Source of the DNA: PVC group bacterium
Lineage (GTDB): Bacteria; GCA-001730085; JADFSZ01
DNA: 12,422 nt
Assembly: GCA_022560555.1 (NCBI GenBank)
Contig: JADFSZ010000033.1
Coordinates: forward strand, 1-12,422
Reading direction: 5' to 3'
Below, in pieces: positions 1 to 7,700 of the stretch; position 1 is the first letter of the stretch; the number at the start of each line of letters is the position of its first letter. Position numbers and translations under genes: made by a program. The notes below the pieces were generated by a model. It ran no database searches. It was not told where the DNA came from and was given only the letters and a program-made list of their open reading frames with translations.

Positions 1-253
1 CCGGGGGTATTTGGGCGATAACTTCATCAGAAATTTCTATTTGAGACAAATCAATAGATGGGACTCCAAAAAGCTCGGATTGCGCTAGAAGAATCTGTTG
101 GTCTGACGCAAACCCATTCTCGATGATAATGCGTGCGATCCCGCGGGCCCCATTCTCATCACGATAGGTTCGGCCTACAGACCCGGCATGAGTCTCGGTT
201 AATATTTCTTGTTTGAGCAACGCTTCTAAGAGTTGATCCATTTTTTCTTTCAT
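1..253 (-). CDS. GspE/PilB-type secretion or pilus assembly ATPase, N-terminal fragment (cut by window edge)
   Basis: The first 84 codons of a gene that runs off the left edge. Seen: after a short helical start, the translation has the pattern of the N-terminal MshEN/T2SSE_N domain of type II secretion (GspE) and type IV pilus (PilB) ATPases: a 'LLKQEILTE' segment, then 'IIIENGFASDQQILLAQSE', then 'LFGVPSIDLSQIEISDEV' leading into an 'IP' at about residue 81. The family consensus in that last part is close to 'lGlPyvdL..eid.evl..IP'. Family knowledge: these cytoplasmic hexameric ATPases drive pseudopilus or pilus assembly, and the N-terminal domain docks to the platform or binds c-di-GMP in some members. 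The ATPase core (Walker A/B) lies outside the window, so GspE cannot be separated from PilB. The start ATG at 253-251 overlaps the larC stop codon as ATGA, implying translational coupling. A second in-frame ATG at 241-239 is an alternative start; neither has a strong Shine-Dalgarno. Confidence 0.75.
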   Translation of the reverse strand, partial: MKEKMDQLLEALLKQEILTETHAGSVGRTYRDENGARGIARIIIENGFASDQQILLAQSELFGVPSIDLSQIEISDEVIAQIPP

Positions 254-1416
254 CTCTTTGTTATAGGATTTCCCATATCACGCATGATATTTTTTAATGG
301 GATCCCGAGTTCTTTGGAAATTTGACGCACATCATCAAATTCGACATGGTACTTGCTTTGATATTTTTTGTTTTGAGCGCGTCTCACAAGCACGGCCCCC
401 GGCGCACAATGTTCCTTTTCATGGATGGAAGATACTATAGAACGTCGGGCCAGATAGTACCGCACACCAAACGTAGTGGTCTCATCAAAAAACAGATGAA
501 TAAATTTCATGAGATTTTGTTTTGAGACAAGAGCCGTCAGACAAAATCCCGGACGATTTTTTTTCATATATATGGTTTTGACACAAAAGTCCAGGACCCC
601 GTTCTCGAACATAATGTCGTAGAGGGCTCCGATATGCTCAGGGGTCATGTCATCCACGTGCGTTTCTATGACAGCAATTTCATCTTCCAAATAACCTTCG
701 GCTGCCTCGCCTATCAATATTCTTAAATAGTTAGGACATCCGATATCCTTGCTTCCCAAACCGTATCCTGTTTGAGTCAGCTTGATTTGAGGAAACATCT
801 CAAATTTCGGCTGAAAACTTTGAAGAAGAAGGGCGCCGGTAGGGGTTACGAGCTCTGTTAGGAAATCTGTTCCGTAGACCGGCATATTTTTGAGAAGCTC
901 AAGTGTTGCCGGAACGGGAACGGGCACACGGCCGTGTTCTGTTTGAACGAAGCCTTTCCCAAGCGGAACAGGGCTTGAATAAACCTCCCGAATGTCCCAA
1001 TCTTCAAAAATACATATGACTCCGACGATATCAATCAGAGTATCTATCCCGCTGATTTCATGAAAATGAATGTCATCGGGCGCCTTACCATGAACATGGC
1101 CTTCCACTTGTGCTAAACGGTTAAACATCCCGATGGCTTTTTGCTTGATCGTACCGGACAAATCGCTTGATTGAATGATCGTGATAAAGTCTTTTAGCGT
1201 TCTCGATTTTTTGGGCTCAGTATCTTTGAGCTTCATCTGTGTAAACCGAAATCCATTTTCAACTACCTCATCAAAGGAAACATCAAAAGATGAATCGCAC
1301 CTCAGTTTTTTTAGGTGATTTTTTAGCTCATCCCGAGAATACCCCGCGTCAATAAGCGCCGAGAGCAGCATGTCTCCGCTCAATCCCGTGCAAATATCAA
1401 GATACGCTATTTTCAT
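250..1416 (-). CDS. larC: LarC, nickel insertion protein for nickel-pincer (NPN) cofactor synthesis
   Basis: LarC inserts nickel into the dithiocarboxylated pyridinium mononucleotide made by LarB and LarE, in a CTP-dependent reaction that completes the nickel-pincer cofactor of lactate racemase (LarA) and related enzymes; it is cytoplasmic. Seen: the family N-terminus MKIAYLDICTGLSGDM; a histidine-rich segment with HVHG (107-110) and HFHE (117-120) followed by the family's D..IDIVG; a VTPTGALLL segment near 190; and the C-terminal (LarC2) domain with ETHVDDMTPEHIG (251-263), IYMKKNRPG (282-290) and FGVRY (316-320). Length is 388 residues, normal for a full-length protein. The open frame continues upstream to 1491, but those 25 residues lie inside larB and precede the conserved N-terminus, so ATG 1416 is chosen; it starts 4 bases after the larB stop, with a weak AGAAAG upstream. 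Unlike the Lactobacillus plantarum gene, split into larC1/larC2 and joined by frameshifting, this is one uninterrupted frame. Confidence 0.93.
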   Translation of the reverse strand: MKIAYLDICTGLSGDMLLSALIDAGYSRDELKNHLKKLRCDSSFDVSFDEVVENGFRFTQMKLKDTEPKKSRTLKDFITIIQSSDLSGTIKQKAIGMFNRLAQVEGHVHGKAPDDIHFHEISGIDTLIDIVGVICIFEDWDIREVYSSPVPLGKGFVQTEHGRVPVPVPATLELLKNMPVYGTDFLTELVTPTGALLLQSFQPKFEMFPQIKLTQTGYGLGSKDIGCPNYLRILIGEAAEGYLEDEIAVIETHVDDMTPEHIGALYDIMFENGVLDFCVKTIYMKKNRPGFCLTALVSKQNLMKFIHLFFDETTTFGVRYYLARRSIVSSIHEKEHCAPGAVLVRRAQNKKYQSKYHVEFDDVRQISKELGIPLKNIMRDMGNPITKR

Positions 1417-1420
1417 ACCA

Positions 1421-2182
1421 TCATGACTTTCTTTTATAGGCCAATTCGTTAATGAGGGAGGCCTGGTATCCCGCTCCGAAGCCATTATCAATATTCACAA
1501 CACTAATGCCCGGCGAACAGCTGTTCAGCATCGTTAAGAGAGGAGCCAGGCCGTCAAAGTTAGCGCCATACCCCGTGCTTGTCGGCACGGCAATAACAGG
1601 AATGTTCACAATACCTCCTACCACACTCGGCAAAACACCGTCCATTCCGGCCACAACAACCACCACATTAGCATCAAAAAAAATATCCAATTTCTGCAAA
1701 AACCGATGCAATCCTGCCACCCCGATGTCATACGCTTTATCGGGCGCTTGCCCCATCCATTCACTGACAAGAGCCGCCTCTTCGGCCGCGGGAATGTCCG
1801 CGGTCCCTGCGGTGACAATCAAAACACCTTTTTTTGTTTGATCAGGCTTTTGTCCGCAACTGATCATGGACGCGTCTTTATGATATTCGGCTTTTGGAAA
1901 AAAATCTTTTACGGCATCATAAACATCAGGCGAGGCTTTTGTGGCCATAAACGATTTGTTGTTTTTATAGAGCTCTCGCGCGATACATACAATTTGCTGA
2001 TTAGATTTCCCTTTACAATAAATGACTTCAGGCAGAGATTGCCTCAAAGACCTGTGGTGGTCTACACAAGCGAAATCCATATCCGTGTAAGGGGCTTTTT
2101 GAATTTCTTCTATAAGTTTATCAAGCGAAACACGTCCATAGTGATAATTTTCGATTTGTTCGCGTAATCTTTCGGTACCCAT
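1421..2182 (-). CDS. larB: LarB, pyridinium-3,5-biscarboxylic acid mononucleotide synthase
   Basis: LarB carboxylates the pyridinium ring of nicotinic acid adenine dinucleotide at C5 and hydrolyses the phosphoanhydride to release AMP, giving P2CMN, the first intermediate of the nickel-pincer cofactor. Seen: a 253-residue protein with a helical N-terminal part (about 1-115) and a PurE-like (AIR carboxylase-type) C-terminal domain. That domain starts at VLIVTAGTADIPAAEEA (120-136) and contains VVAGMDGVLPSVVGG (176-190), VIAVPTSTGYGANFDG (196-211) and MLNSCSPG (218-225). Cys222 matches in position the cysteine that forms a covalent adduct with the substrate in characterised LarB. It ends in NIDNGFGAGY, a family hallmark. 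The start ATG at 2182 gives the usual N-terminus; a GGGA lies 5 bases upstream. It begins 25 bases after tsaD and is followed after 4 bases by larC, the usual partner. No larE or larA is in the window. Confidence 0.95.
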   Translation of the reverse strand: MGTERLREQIENYHYGRVSLDKLIEEIQKAPYTDMDFACVDHHRSLRQSLPEVIYCKGKSNQQIVCIARELYKNNKSFMATKASPDVYDAVKDFFPKAEYHKDASMISCGQKPDQTKKGVLIVTAGTADIPAAEEAALVSEWMGQAPDKAYDIGVAGLHRFLQKLDIFFDANVVVVVAGMDGVLPSVVGGIVNIPVIAVPTSTGYGANFDGLAPLLTMLNSCSPGISVVNIDNGFGAGYQASLINELAYKRKS

Positions 2183-2207
2183 AGATTCCCAAGCATTCAG
2201 GATTTAT

Positions 2208-3227
2208 TTAGATGGTCGGAGTTGCGTCTAATGTCATCATCGCTTCAGTCCCTATCGGCGGCTGATAATATCCCAACCCGGCAATCATAGCCGCGTTATC
2301 CGTACAATAGGCCCTGTCAGGATAAAATGTTTCAATGTTTCTTTTCGAACATTCCTCGAGTAATTTTTCCCTAAGACGGCTGTTCCGGGCAACGCCGCCG
2401 CCGATAGCCAGTTTCCGACAATCGTGTCGCTGACAAGCCGCGATCGATTTCCTGACCAAAACATCAACGATTGATTCTTGAAACCCCTTGGCCACGGACA
2501 AAATATCCTGTTCGCTCAATACCTTCTCTTTTTCCCAGGATGTCTTATTCGCCGGAGGATGAACTTTGTAAAGCACGGCTGTTTTAATTCCGCTAAAACT
2601 AAAATCAAGCGAATCTTTTTCAAGATACGTTCTTGGAAATGATACCGCCTTTCCCTTATAAGAACGAACCAATCGGTCGATTTCGGGGCCACCCGGATAA
2701 CTCATTCCCAGAACTTTCGCAACCTTATCGTAGGCTTCACCTACGGCATCATCGATTGTTTTCCCCAGTAAATCAAAAGATTTAAAATCTTTGACTAGGT
2801 AAAGGCTCGTGTGCCCACCGGATACAACAAGACTGATATAGGGTCCTGAGAGTGACATATGTGTCAGACACGCGGAATACGCGTGGGCTTCAATATGACT
2901 GACCGGAACCAAGGGGATGCCCCTCGCGTAAGCGATGGATTTGGCAAAAGACAGTCCGATAAGTAAAGCACCAATCAGGCCCGGACGATTAGTTACGGCT
3001 ATGCGATCAATAGAGGAAAAATCACAGTGAGCCTTTTTAAGGGCTTCATCCAGCACGCAAGTGATTGTCTCAATATGTTTTCGGCAAGCAATTTCAGGGA
3101 CAACACCCGAAAATTTTTTATGAAATTCCACTTGAGAATTCACGACGTTTGATAAAACTTCGCGTCCGTCCGATACGACAGCTGCGGCTGTTTCATCGCA
3201 AGATGTTTCTATACCAAGAACCTTCAT
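2208..3227 (-). CDS. tsaD: TsaD, tRNA N6-threonylcarbamoyladenosine (t6A37) transferase subunit
   Basis: TsaD is the catalytic subunit that, with TsaB and TsaE, transfers the threonylcarbamoyl group from threonylcarbamoyl-AMP (made by TsaC/TsaC2) to A37 of ANN-decoding tRNAs; it is cytoplasmic and usually essential. Seen: 339 residues, normal family length; the start MKVLGIETSCDETAAAVV; the metal-binding HxExH as HIEAH (His111 and His115); the nucleotide-binding VSGGHTSLY (135-143); FSFSGIKTAV (209-218); IGGGVARNSRLRE (275-287); and CTDNAAMIAG (308-317), where Asp310 would be the third metal ligand. One small deviation is NRPG at 80-83, where the family usually has xGPG. The Shine-Dalgarno AAGGGG at 3237-3232 lies 4 bases before the start and overlaps the stop codon of the upstream protease gene, suggesting coupled translation. 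Other Tsa partners are not in the window. Confidence 0.97.
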   Translation of the reverse strand: MKVLGIETSCDETAAAVVSDGREVLSNVVNSQVEFHKKFSGVVPEIACRKHIETITCVLDEALKKAHCDFSSIDRIAVTNRPGLIGALLIGLSFAKSIAYARGIPLVPVSHIEAHAYSACLTHMSLSGPYISLVVSGGHTSLYLVKDFKSFDLLGKTIDDAVGEAYDKVAKVLGMSYPGGPEIDRLVRSYKGKAVSFPRTYLEKDSLDFSFSGIKTAVLYKVHPPANKTSWEKEKVLSEQDILSVAKGFQESIVDVLVRKSIAACQRHDCRKLAIGGGVARNSRLREKLLEECSKRNIETFYPDRAYCTDNAAMIAGLGYYQPPIGTEAMMTLDATPTI

Positions 3228-3235
3228 GGAACCCC

Positions 3236-4720
3236 TTAAAGGAAACGTGTTGAACTAAGAGATGACTTCAAATCCAACAATTTAGCTTCGCTCTGTTTGG
3301 GTCCGTAAAAAAGGATACCCTTCAGGAGATCCACGGCGCGATCCAATTGTTTATCTTCCAAGTTTTTTTCTTCCTCGGACTCATCCTCGGAATGTCCCAT
3401 CATGTCTTCGATTTCTTCCATTTCTTTTGAAGACGGATTTTTGGGATTTGAGTCACCCCCGCTTTCCGGTTTCGTCTCGTTGTCTTCTGATAATTCTTCA
3501 TCGGAAGATGACGAATCAGACTCTTCTTTTTGACTTTCTTCTTCAGGCGGAGATTTATATTTCTCGGACAACCCGGCCATAATTTCTCTGCGGTTTTTCA
3601 AAAAGTCTATTTCTTCCTCGCTGGATAAGTTCACCACAATATCCGGAACAATGCCTGTTCCATGGATCATCCGATCCGCCGGGGTGTAATATTTAGCGGT
3701 TGTTAATTTGATCGCGGCTCCGCCACGAAGCGGAATCACGGTCTGAACAGAACCCTTCCCAAAACTTTTCGACCCGAGAAGAATTCCCCGCTTATGATCC
3801 TGCATGGCGCCCGCGACAATTTCTGAGGCACTGGCCGATCCGCGGTTGATCATCACGACAAGAGGATAATCGTTGCCGTTTCTTGAAGCTTTTACGCGAA
3901 ACTGCATGTTTTGGCCGACAAGCCGTCCCTTTGTGTACACAACCAGATCGTCCTTTTTGAGAAATTCACTGGCTACTTTAACGGCCATATCCAAAAGACC
4001 GCCGGGATTATATCGAAGATCCAGAACAAGAGCCTTCATCCCTTTGGATTTTAAATCTTTAAGAGCCGCTTTCAATTCTCTTGAGGTTTTTTCCTGAAAT
4101 TGAGAGATGTAAACATAAGCAATATCCCTCGTGAGCATCACGGCCGTGTTAATGCTTTTAACCTGAATGATGGCACGGGTAAGATCAAAATGAAGAATTT
4201 TATTTTCAATTTCCCGATACACTGTCAATTTTACGTCTGTCCCGGGTTTGCCTCTCATTTTTTTCACGGCTTCATAGATCGTAATATCCTTTGTTGTATC
4301 ACCGTCAATACGCGTGATTTTGTCATCCGTCATGAGCCCGGCGCGACTTCCGGGAGTATCATGAATGGGACTGACGATTGTGAGAACATTATCTTTAATC
4401 GTTATTTCAATCCCAATTCCTCCGAATTCTCCTTCCGTTTCGACTTTCATGTCCTTATATTGCTCCGGCTCCATAAATTGGCTATGCGGATCTAAGGCGA
4501 GAGTCATCCCCTTGATGGCGCCATAGATGAGATCTTTGATCTCAACTTCATCAACATAATGTTCACGTATGAGGATCAGGCTCTCCGTAAATTCCTCAAC
4601 TTGCTTATATATGCCTTCGCTTCCCGCCTGAACAAGACTCGCGACGGGAAAAATTAAGATCATACCGATAATCATTCCGATGGCGATGGCCGGTAAATAT
4701 TTCACTTTTTTATGAGCCAT
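3236..4720 (-). CDS. S41 family carboxyl-terminal processing protease (CtpA-like), exported
   Basis: A PDZ-containing serine protease of the C-terminal processing family, which trims or degrades envelope proteins from their C-termini. Seen: a signal peptide or N-terminal anchor (KK, hydrophobic core about 9-28, possible cleavage after VQA at residue 32); a helical N-terminal region with GMTLALDPHSQFM (71-83); a PDZ domain about 95-170 with FGGIGIE (99-105) and the peptide-binding region GSRAGL; and the tail-specific protease core with LVLDLRYNPGG (231-241), GSASASE (294-300; predicted nucleophile Ser297) and FGKGSVQT (320-327; predicted general base Lys322, 25 residues after the serine as in characterised members). 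It ends with YYTPADRMIHGTGIVPD (344-360), also typical. After the core, about residues 391-456 form a strongly acidic Ser/Glu/Asp-rich low-complexity stretch before a short C-terminal helix (DRAVDLLKGI). Start ATG 4720 has AGGAG 6 bases upstream. First gene after the likely promoter gap; tsaD follows after 8 bases. Confidence 0.94.
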   Translation of the reverse strand: MAHKKVKYLPAIAIGMIIGMILIFPVASLVQAGSEGIYKQVEEFTESLILIREHYVDEVEIKDLIYGAIKGMTLALDPHSQFMEPEQYKDMKVETEGEFGGIGIEITIKDNVLTIVSPIHDTPGSRAGLMTDDKITRIDGDTTKDITIYEAVKKMRGKPGTDVKLTVYREIENKILHFDLTRAIIQVKSINTAVMLTRDIAYVYISQFQEKTSRELKAALKDLKSKGMKALVLDLRYNPGGLLDMAVKVASEFLKKDDLVVYTKGRLVGQNMQFRVKASRNGNDYPLVVMINRGSASASEIVAGAMQDHKRGILLGSKSFGKGSVQTVIPLRGGAAIKLTTAKYYTPADRMIHGTGIVPDIVVNLSSEEEIDFLKNRREIMAGLSEKYKSPPEEESQKEESDSSSSDEELSEDNETKPESGGDSNPKNPSSKEMEEIEDMMGHSEDESEEEKNLEDKQLDRAVDLLKGILFYGPKQSEAKLLDLKSSLSSTRFL

Positions 4721-4726
4721 AGGGTT

Positions 4727-4731
4727 CTCCT
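4727..4731 (-). promoter_or_regulatory. Shine-Dalgarno site of the S41 protease gene
   Basis: AGGAG lies 6 bases before the ATG at 4720. It is a strong match to the 16S rRNA 3' end and supports that start, which also gives a proper signal peptide. Confidence 0.8.
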
Positions 4732-4759
4732 GAAAATTTTAGACGTTGATGCATATAAA

Positions 4760-4784
4760 ATTATAGTAAAAGTATATTATAACA
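4760..4784 (-). promoter_or_regulatory. Candidate promoter region with two TATAAT boxes
   Basis: This lies within the only gap larger than 32 bases, between the second RND permease and the protease. On the minus strand, TGTTATAAT at 4784-4776 is a perfect -10 hexamer with an extended -10 TG; a second TATAAT is at 4765-4760. No convincing TTGACA-like -35 box sits 16-18 bases upstream of either, so the extended -10 copy is the better candidate. The surrounding 73 bases are extremely AT-rich, which raises the chance that such matches arise at random. If real, it would drive the protease-tsaD-larB-larC-ATPase run independently of the efflux genes. Confidence 0.45.
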
Positions 4785-4793
4785 CTAATAGAA

Positions 4794-7700
4794 TTACGTT
4801 TCTAGCCAATATTTTCTATGGACAACAGCTTCTTTTAGTCGTGTCCGCGCTTTCAAAAAACCTTGGCCGATATCCTCAAATATCACATATATGCAAGGAA
4901 CTATGACCAAGGTTAGACACGTTGCCGACACCATACCGCCAATCACGGTGATGGCCAAAGGAGACCAAAGAACGGCACCGCTTGCCCGGTCCAAGGCCAT
5001 GGGGAGCATTCCGAGAATGGTGGTTAAGCTTGTCATCATCACGGGTCGAAAACGATCAAGAGAGCCGTGAATAACCGAGGGATATAACCGCGCTCCCTTT
5101 TGGGCGCGCAGGTGGTTAATATGATCCACCATCACAATACCATTATTGACGACAATGCCAAAAAGCATAATGGTCCCGATCATCACGCCCATGCTAATAG
5201 GGAGCTTAAGTAGATACAGCGCAACAATTGCTCCCATCAGGGCAAGGACAACCGAACTCATAATAATGAGAGGCTGATAATATGATTCAAAAATGCTGGC
5301 CAAAAGCATATAGACAAGCAGCAATGTGAGAATGGCGGCAATGGTCAATTCGCGCTGATTTTTCTGCATGCGTTTATATTCTTCTCCAAACTCATAATAA
5401 TACTCTTTTGGAAGCTTGAGGTCTTTCAACGATTCTTTAATGTCTTCAACGATCCGACCGAGAGGATTGTCACCAATGTTAGCCGAGACATGAAACATAC
5501 GATGTTTATTCTTTCTAAAAATTTCGCTTGGACCTATATCGAAGGAATACTCAACAAGCTGTCGCAGGAATGTTTGTTTTCGAACCCCGTCATCCAGATA
5601 TTGAGTCAGGCTGAGTTGACCGATCGCATCAAATGTATCCCGGTCTTCGGGCTGCAGACGGGTTACGATTTCAACCTCGCTGCCGCCAATATCAAAAAAT
5701 TCCGAGGAAAGCGTTGACGCGCGAAATCCCCGCAGTTGGCCATGAATGGCATTGGCAATATCTCCCGTCGTAAACCCCATATACGCCGCTTTGATTTTAT
5801 CAACGTAAAATCTAAGTTCGGGACGTCCCTGCAGACGCGCCATTTTTGGATCTTCAATCCCTTGGACGGTTCCCATCCGGGATGCGATCGAAATGGCAAT
5901 TTCTTTTAAAACATCGTAATTATGCCCATAAATATCCAGTTGAACTTCTTTTCCGCCACCCGTGGACTGCTGTTCGCTATAGTAAATGAACCCGCCTCTA
6001 TAATTGGTTTCTATATCGTCCGTAGACAATCTCAATTCATCGATGATTTGCTGTGTGGATTTTTCTCTTTCTTCGGCAGGAAAAAGCGTAATATGAACCT
6101 GAGAGCTTGTCGGCTCGACATCCGAAGAATAATTTTTAATCTCCGGGATATCATCAAGAATCTTTTCGATCTCCTTGACCATGAGATTCGAAATATCCAG
6201 TTTGGCTCCCGAATCTAATTCCGCAAAAATCGTAAATTGCCCTTCATCGGTGGCTCCCATCAGTGTCCGGTCAAGGTTTTTGAACATCCCAAGGGACACC
6301 ACAAACAAAAGAAGAGCGACAGCGACGACTAAATACCGGTAGCGCAGAGCGGAGACAATTAATTTGCCATACAAGGATATCCGTCCTTTAAACTTCCTTG
6401 TTTTTTGAATAACCCACTTGAGGGCATCCGCCGTGGCTCTCACAGCCCTACCTAACCATGATAAAAACCGCGTTTGGAAAATTTCTTTTATTCGCCGAAC
6501 GGGAAATTTTGCAATAGACACGAACCATTCCCGAGCCGGCTTCATTTTACTCGCAAGAGTCGCAACCTCTTTCTGTTTACGCATGACAATCGATGTGTAG
6601 GAGGGAATAAGTGTGATGGCAACGAACAAAGAAGCAAATAAGGAATAGGTAACCGTCATCGACAGCCCGAAATAAAGAAGCTTAATCTCTTTACTGACAA
6701 ATATCAACGGTAAGAACACAACGACCGTTGTCAGCGTGGAGGCAATGATGGCGAGAATCATTTCTTCGCTGCCCAAAATGGATGCCCGGACCCGGTCGCC
6801 CGTCCGGACAAACATTTTATGAATATTTTCTAACACAACAATGGAGTTATCAATGAGCATACCTATCCCGAGAGCTAATCCGGACAGAGTCATTACATTA
6901 ATCGTTAAATTCTGGAAATACATACAGGCGAACGTTATGATCACAGAAATCGGAATCGATATCGTCACGGCTAAGGTCATGCGGATATCCCGGAGAAATA
7001 AGAAAAGAATAATAAGTGAAAGCACTCCGCCAAACATCAGAGATTTTTGAACGGAGAGGATCGCTTTTTTAATAAAGTCGGCCTGATTTGAGTTTTCTTC
7101 TATAAAAATACCTTTGGAGGCATACTCAGACCTAAATGTTTCCAGGATATTCTGCACGCCCTCGACCACGCTGATCGTGTTGGCCGTTGATTCTCTCTGG
7201 ACGTGGATGGATACAACACTTTCTCCGTTGATCCGTGACAGGCTCTCCGGCTCCAAGCTCGAATCACTAATATTCGCGATGTCCTTAATTCTCACTCCGA
7301 CAAAATCGTCCCGGGATGTTTTAATAATGGTATTGCCGATTTCTTCCAAATTCTTATACTGACCGATGGCACGAATCATATACCGATGTTCATCTTTTTC
7401 GATATCTCCTATAGCAAAACTTTTATTATTCTTCCCGATGGCGTCGGTAACCTCATTGATTCCCAATCCGAATACTTGGAGCTTTTTTAAGCTCACTTCA
7501 ATAAACACTTTTCGCTGTTCGCTTCCTCCTCCGTATGTTTTAACATTCGCTACCCCCTCGATACGTGAGAGACTCTCCTTCACTTCAGCGTCAATCAGGT
7601 TTTTTAACTCATTGAGCGGCATTTTGTCGCTTTTCACGGACAAACTTATGACAGGGACATCCGTCTCTTCATAATTCGCAATGACGGGCCTCTCAATATC

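Noticed and set aside
1417-1491. Extended larC start at ATG 1491
   Set aside because: It would add 25 residues overlapping larB and preceding the conserved MKIAYLD N-terminus; no family member is expected to have them.
1706-2167. Plus-strand open frame of 153 codons
   Set aside because: It lies opposite larB, has no family resemblance, and no supporting promoter or ribosome-binding site was seen.
4755-4785. Rho-independent terminator after the second permease
   Set aside because: The hairpin is short, almost all A/T, has a mismatch and no GC stem, so it is unlikely to terminate transcription.
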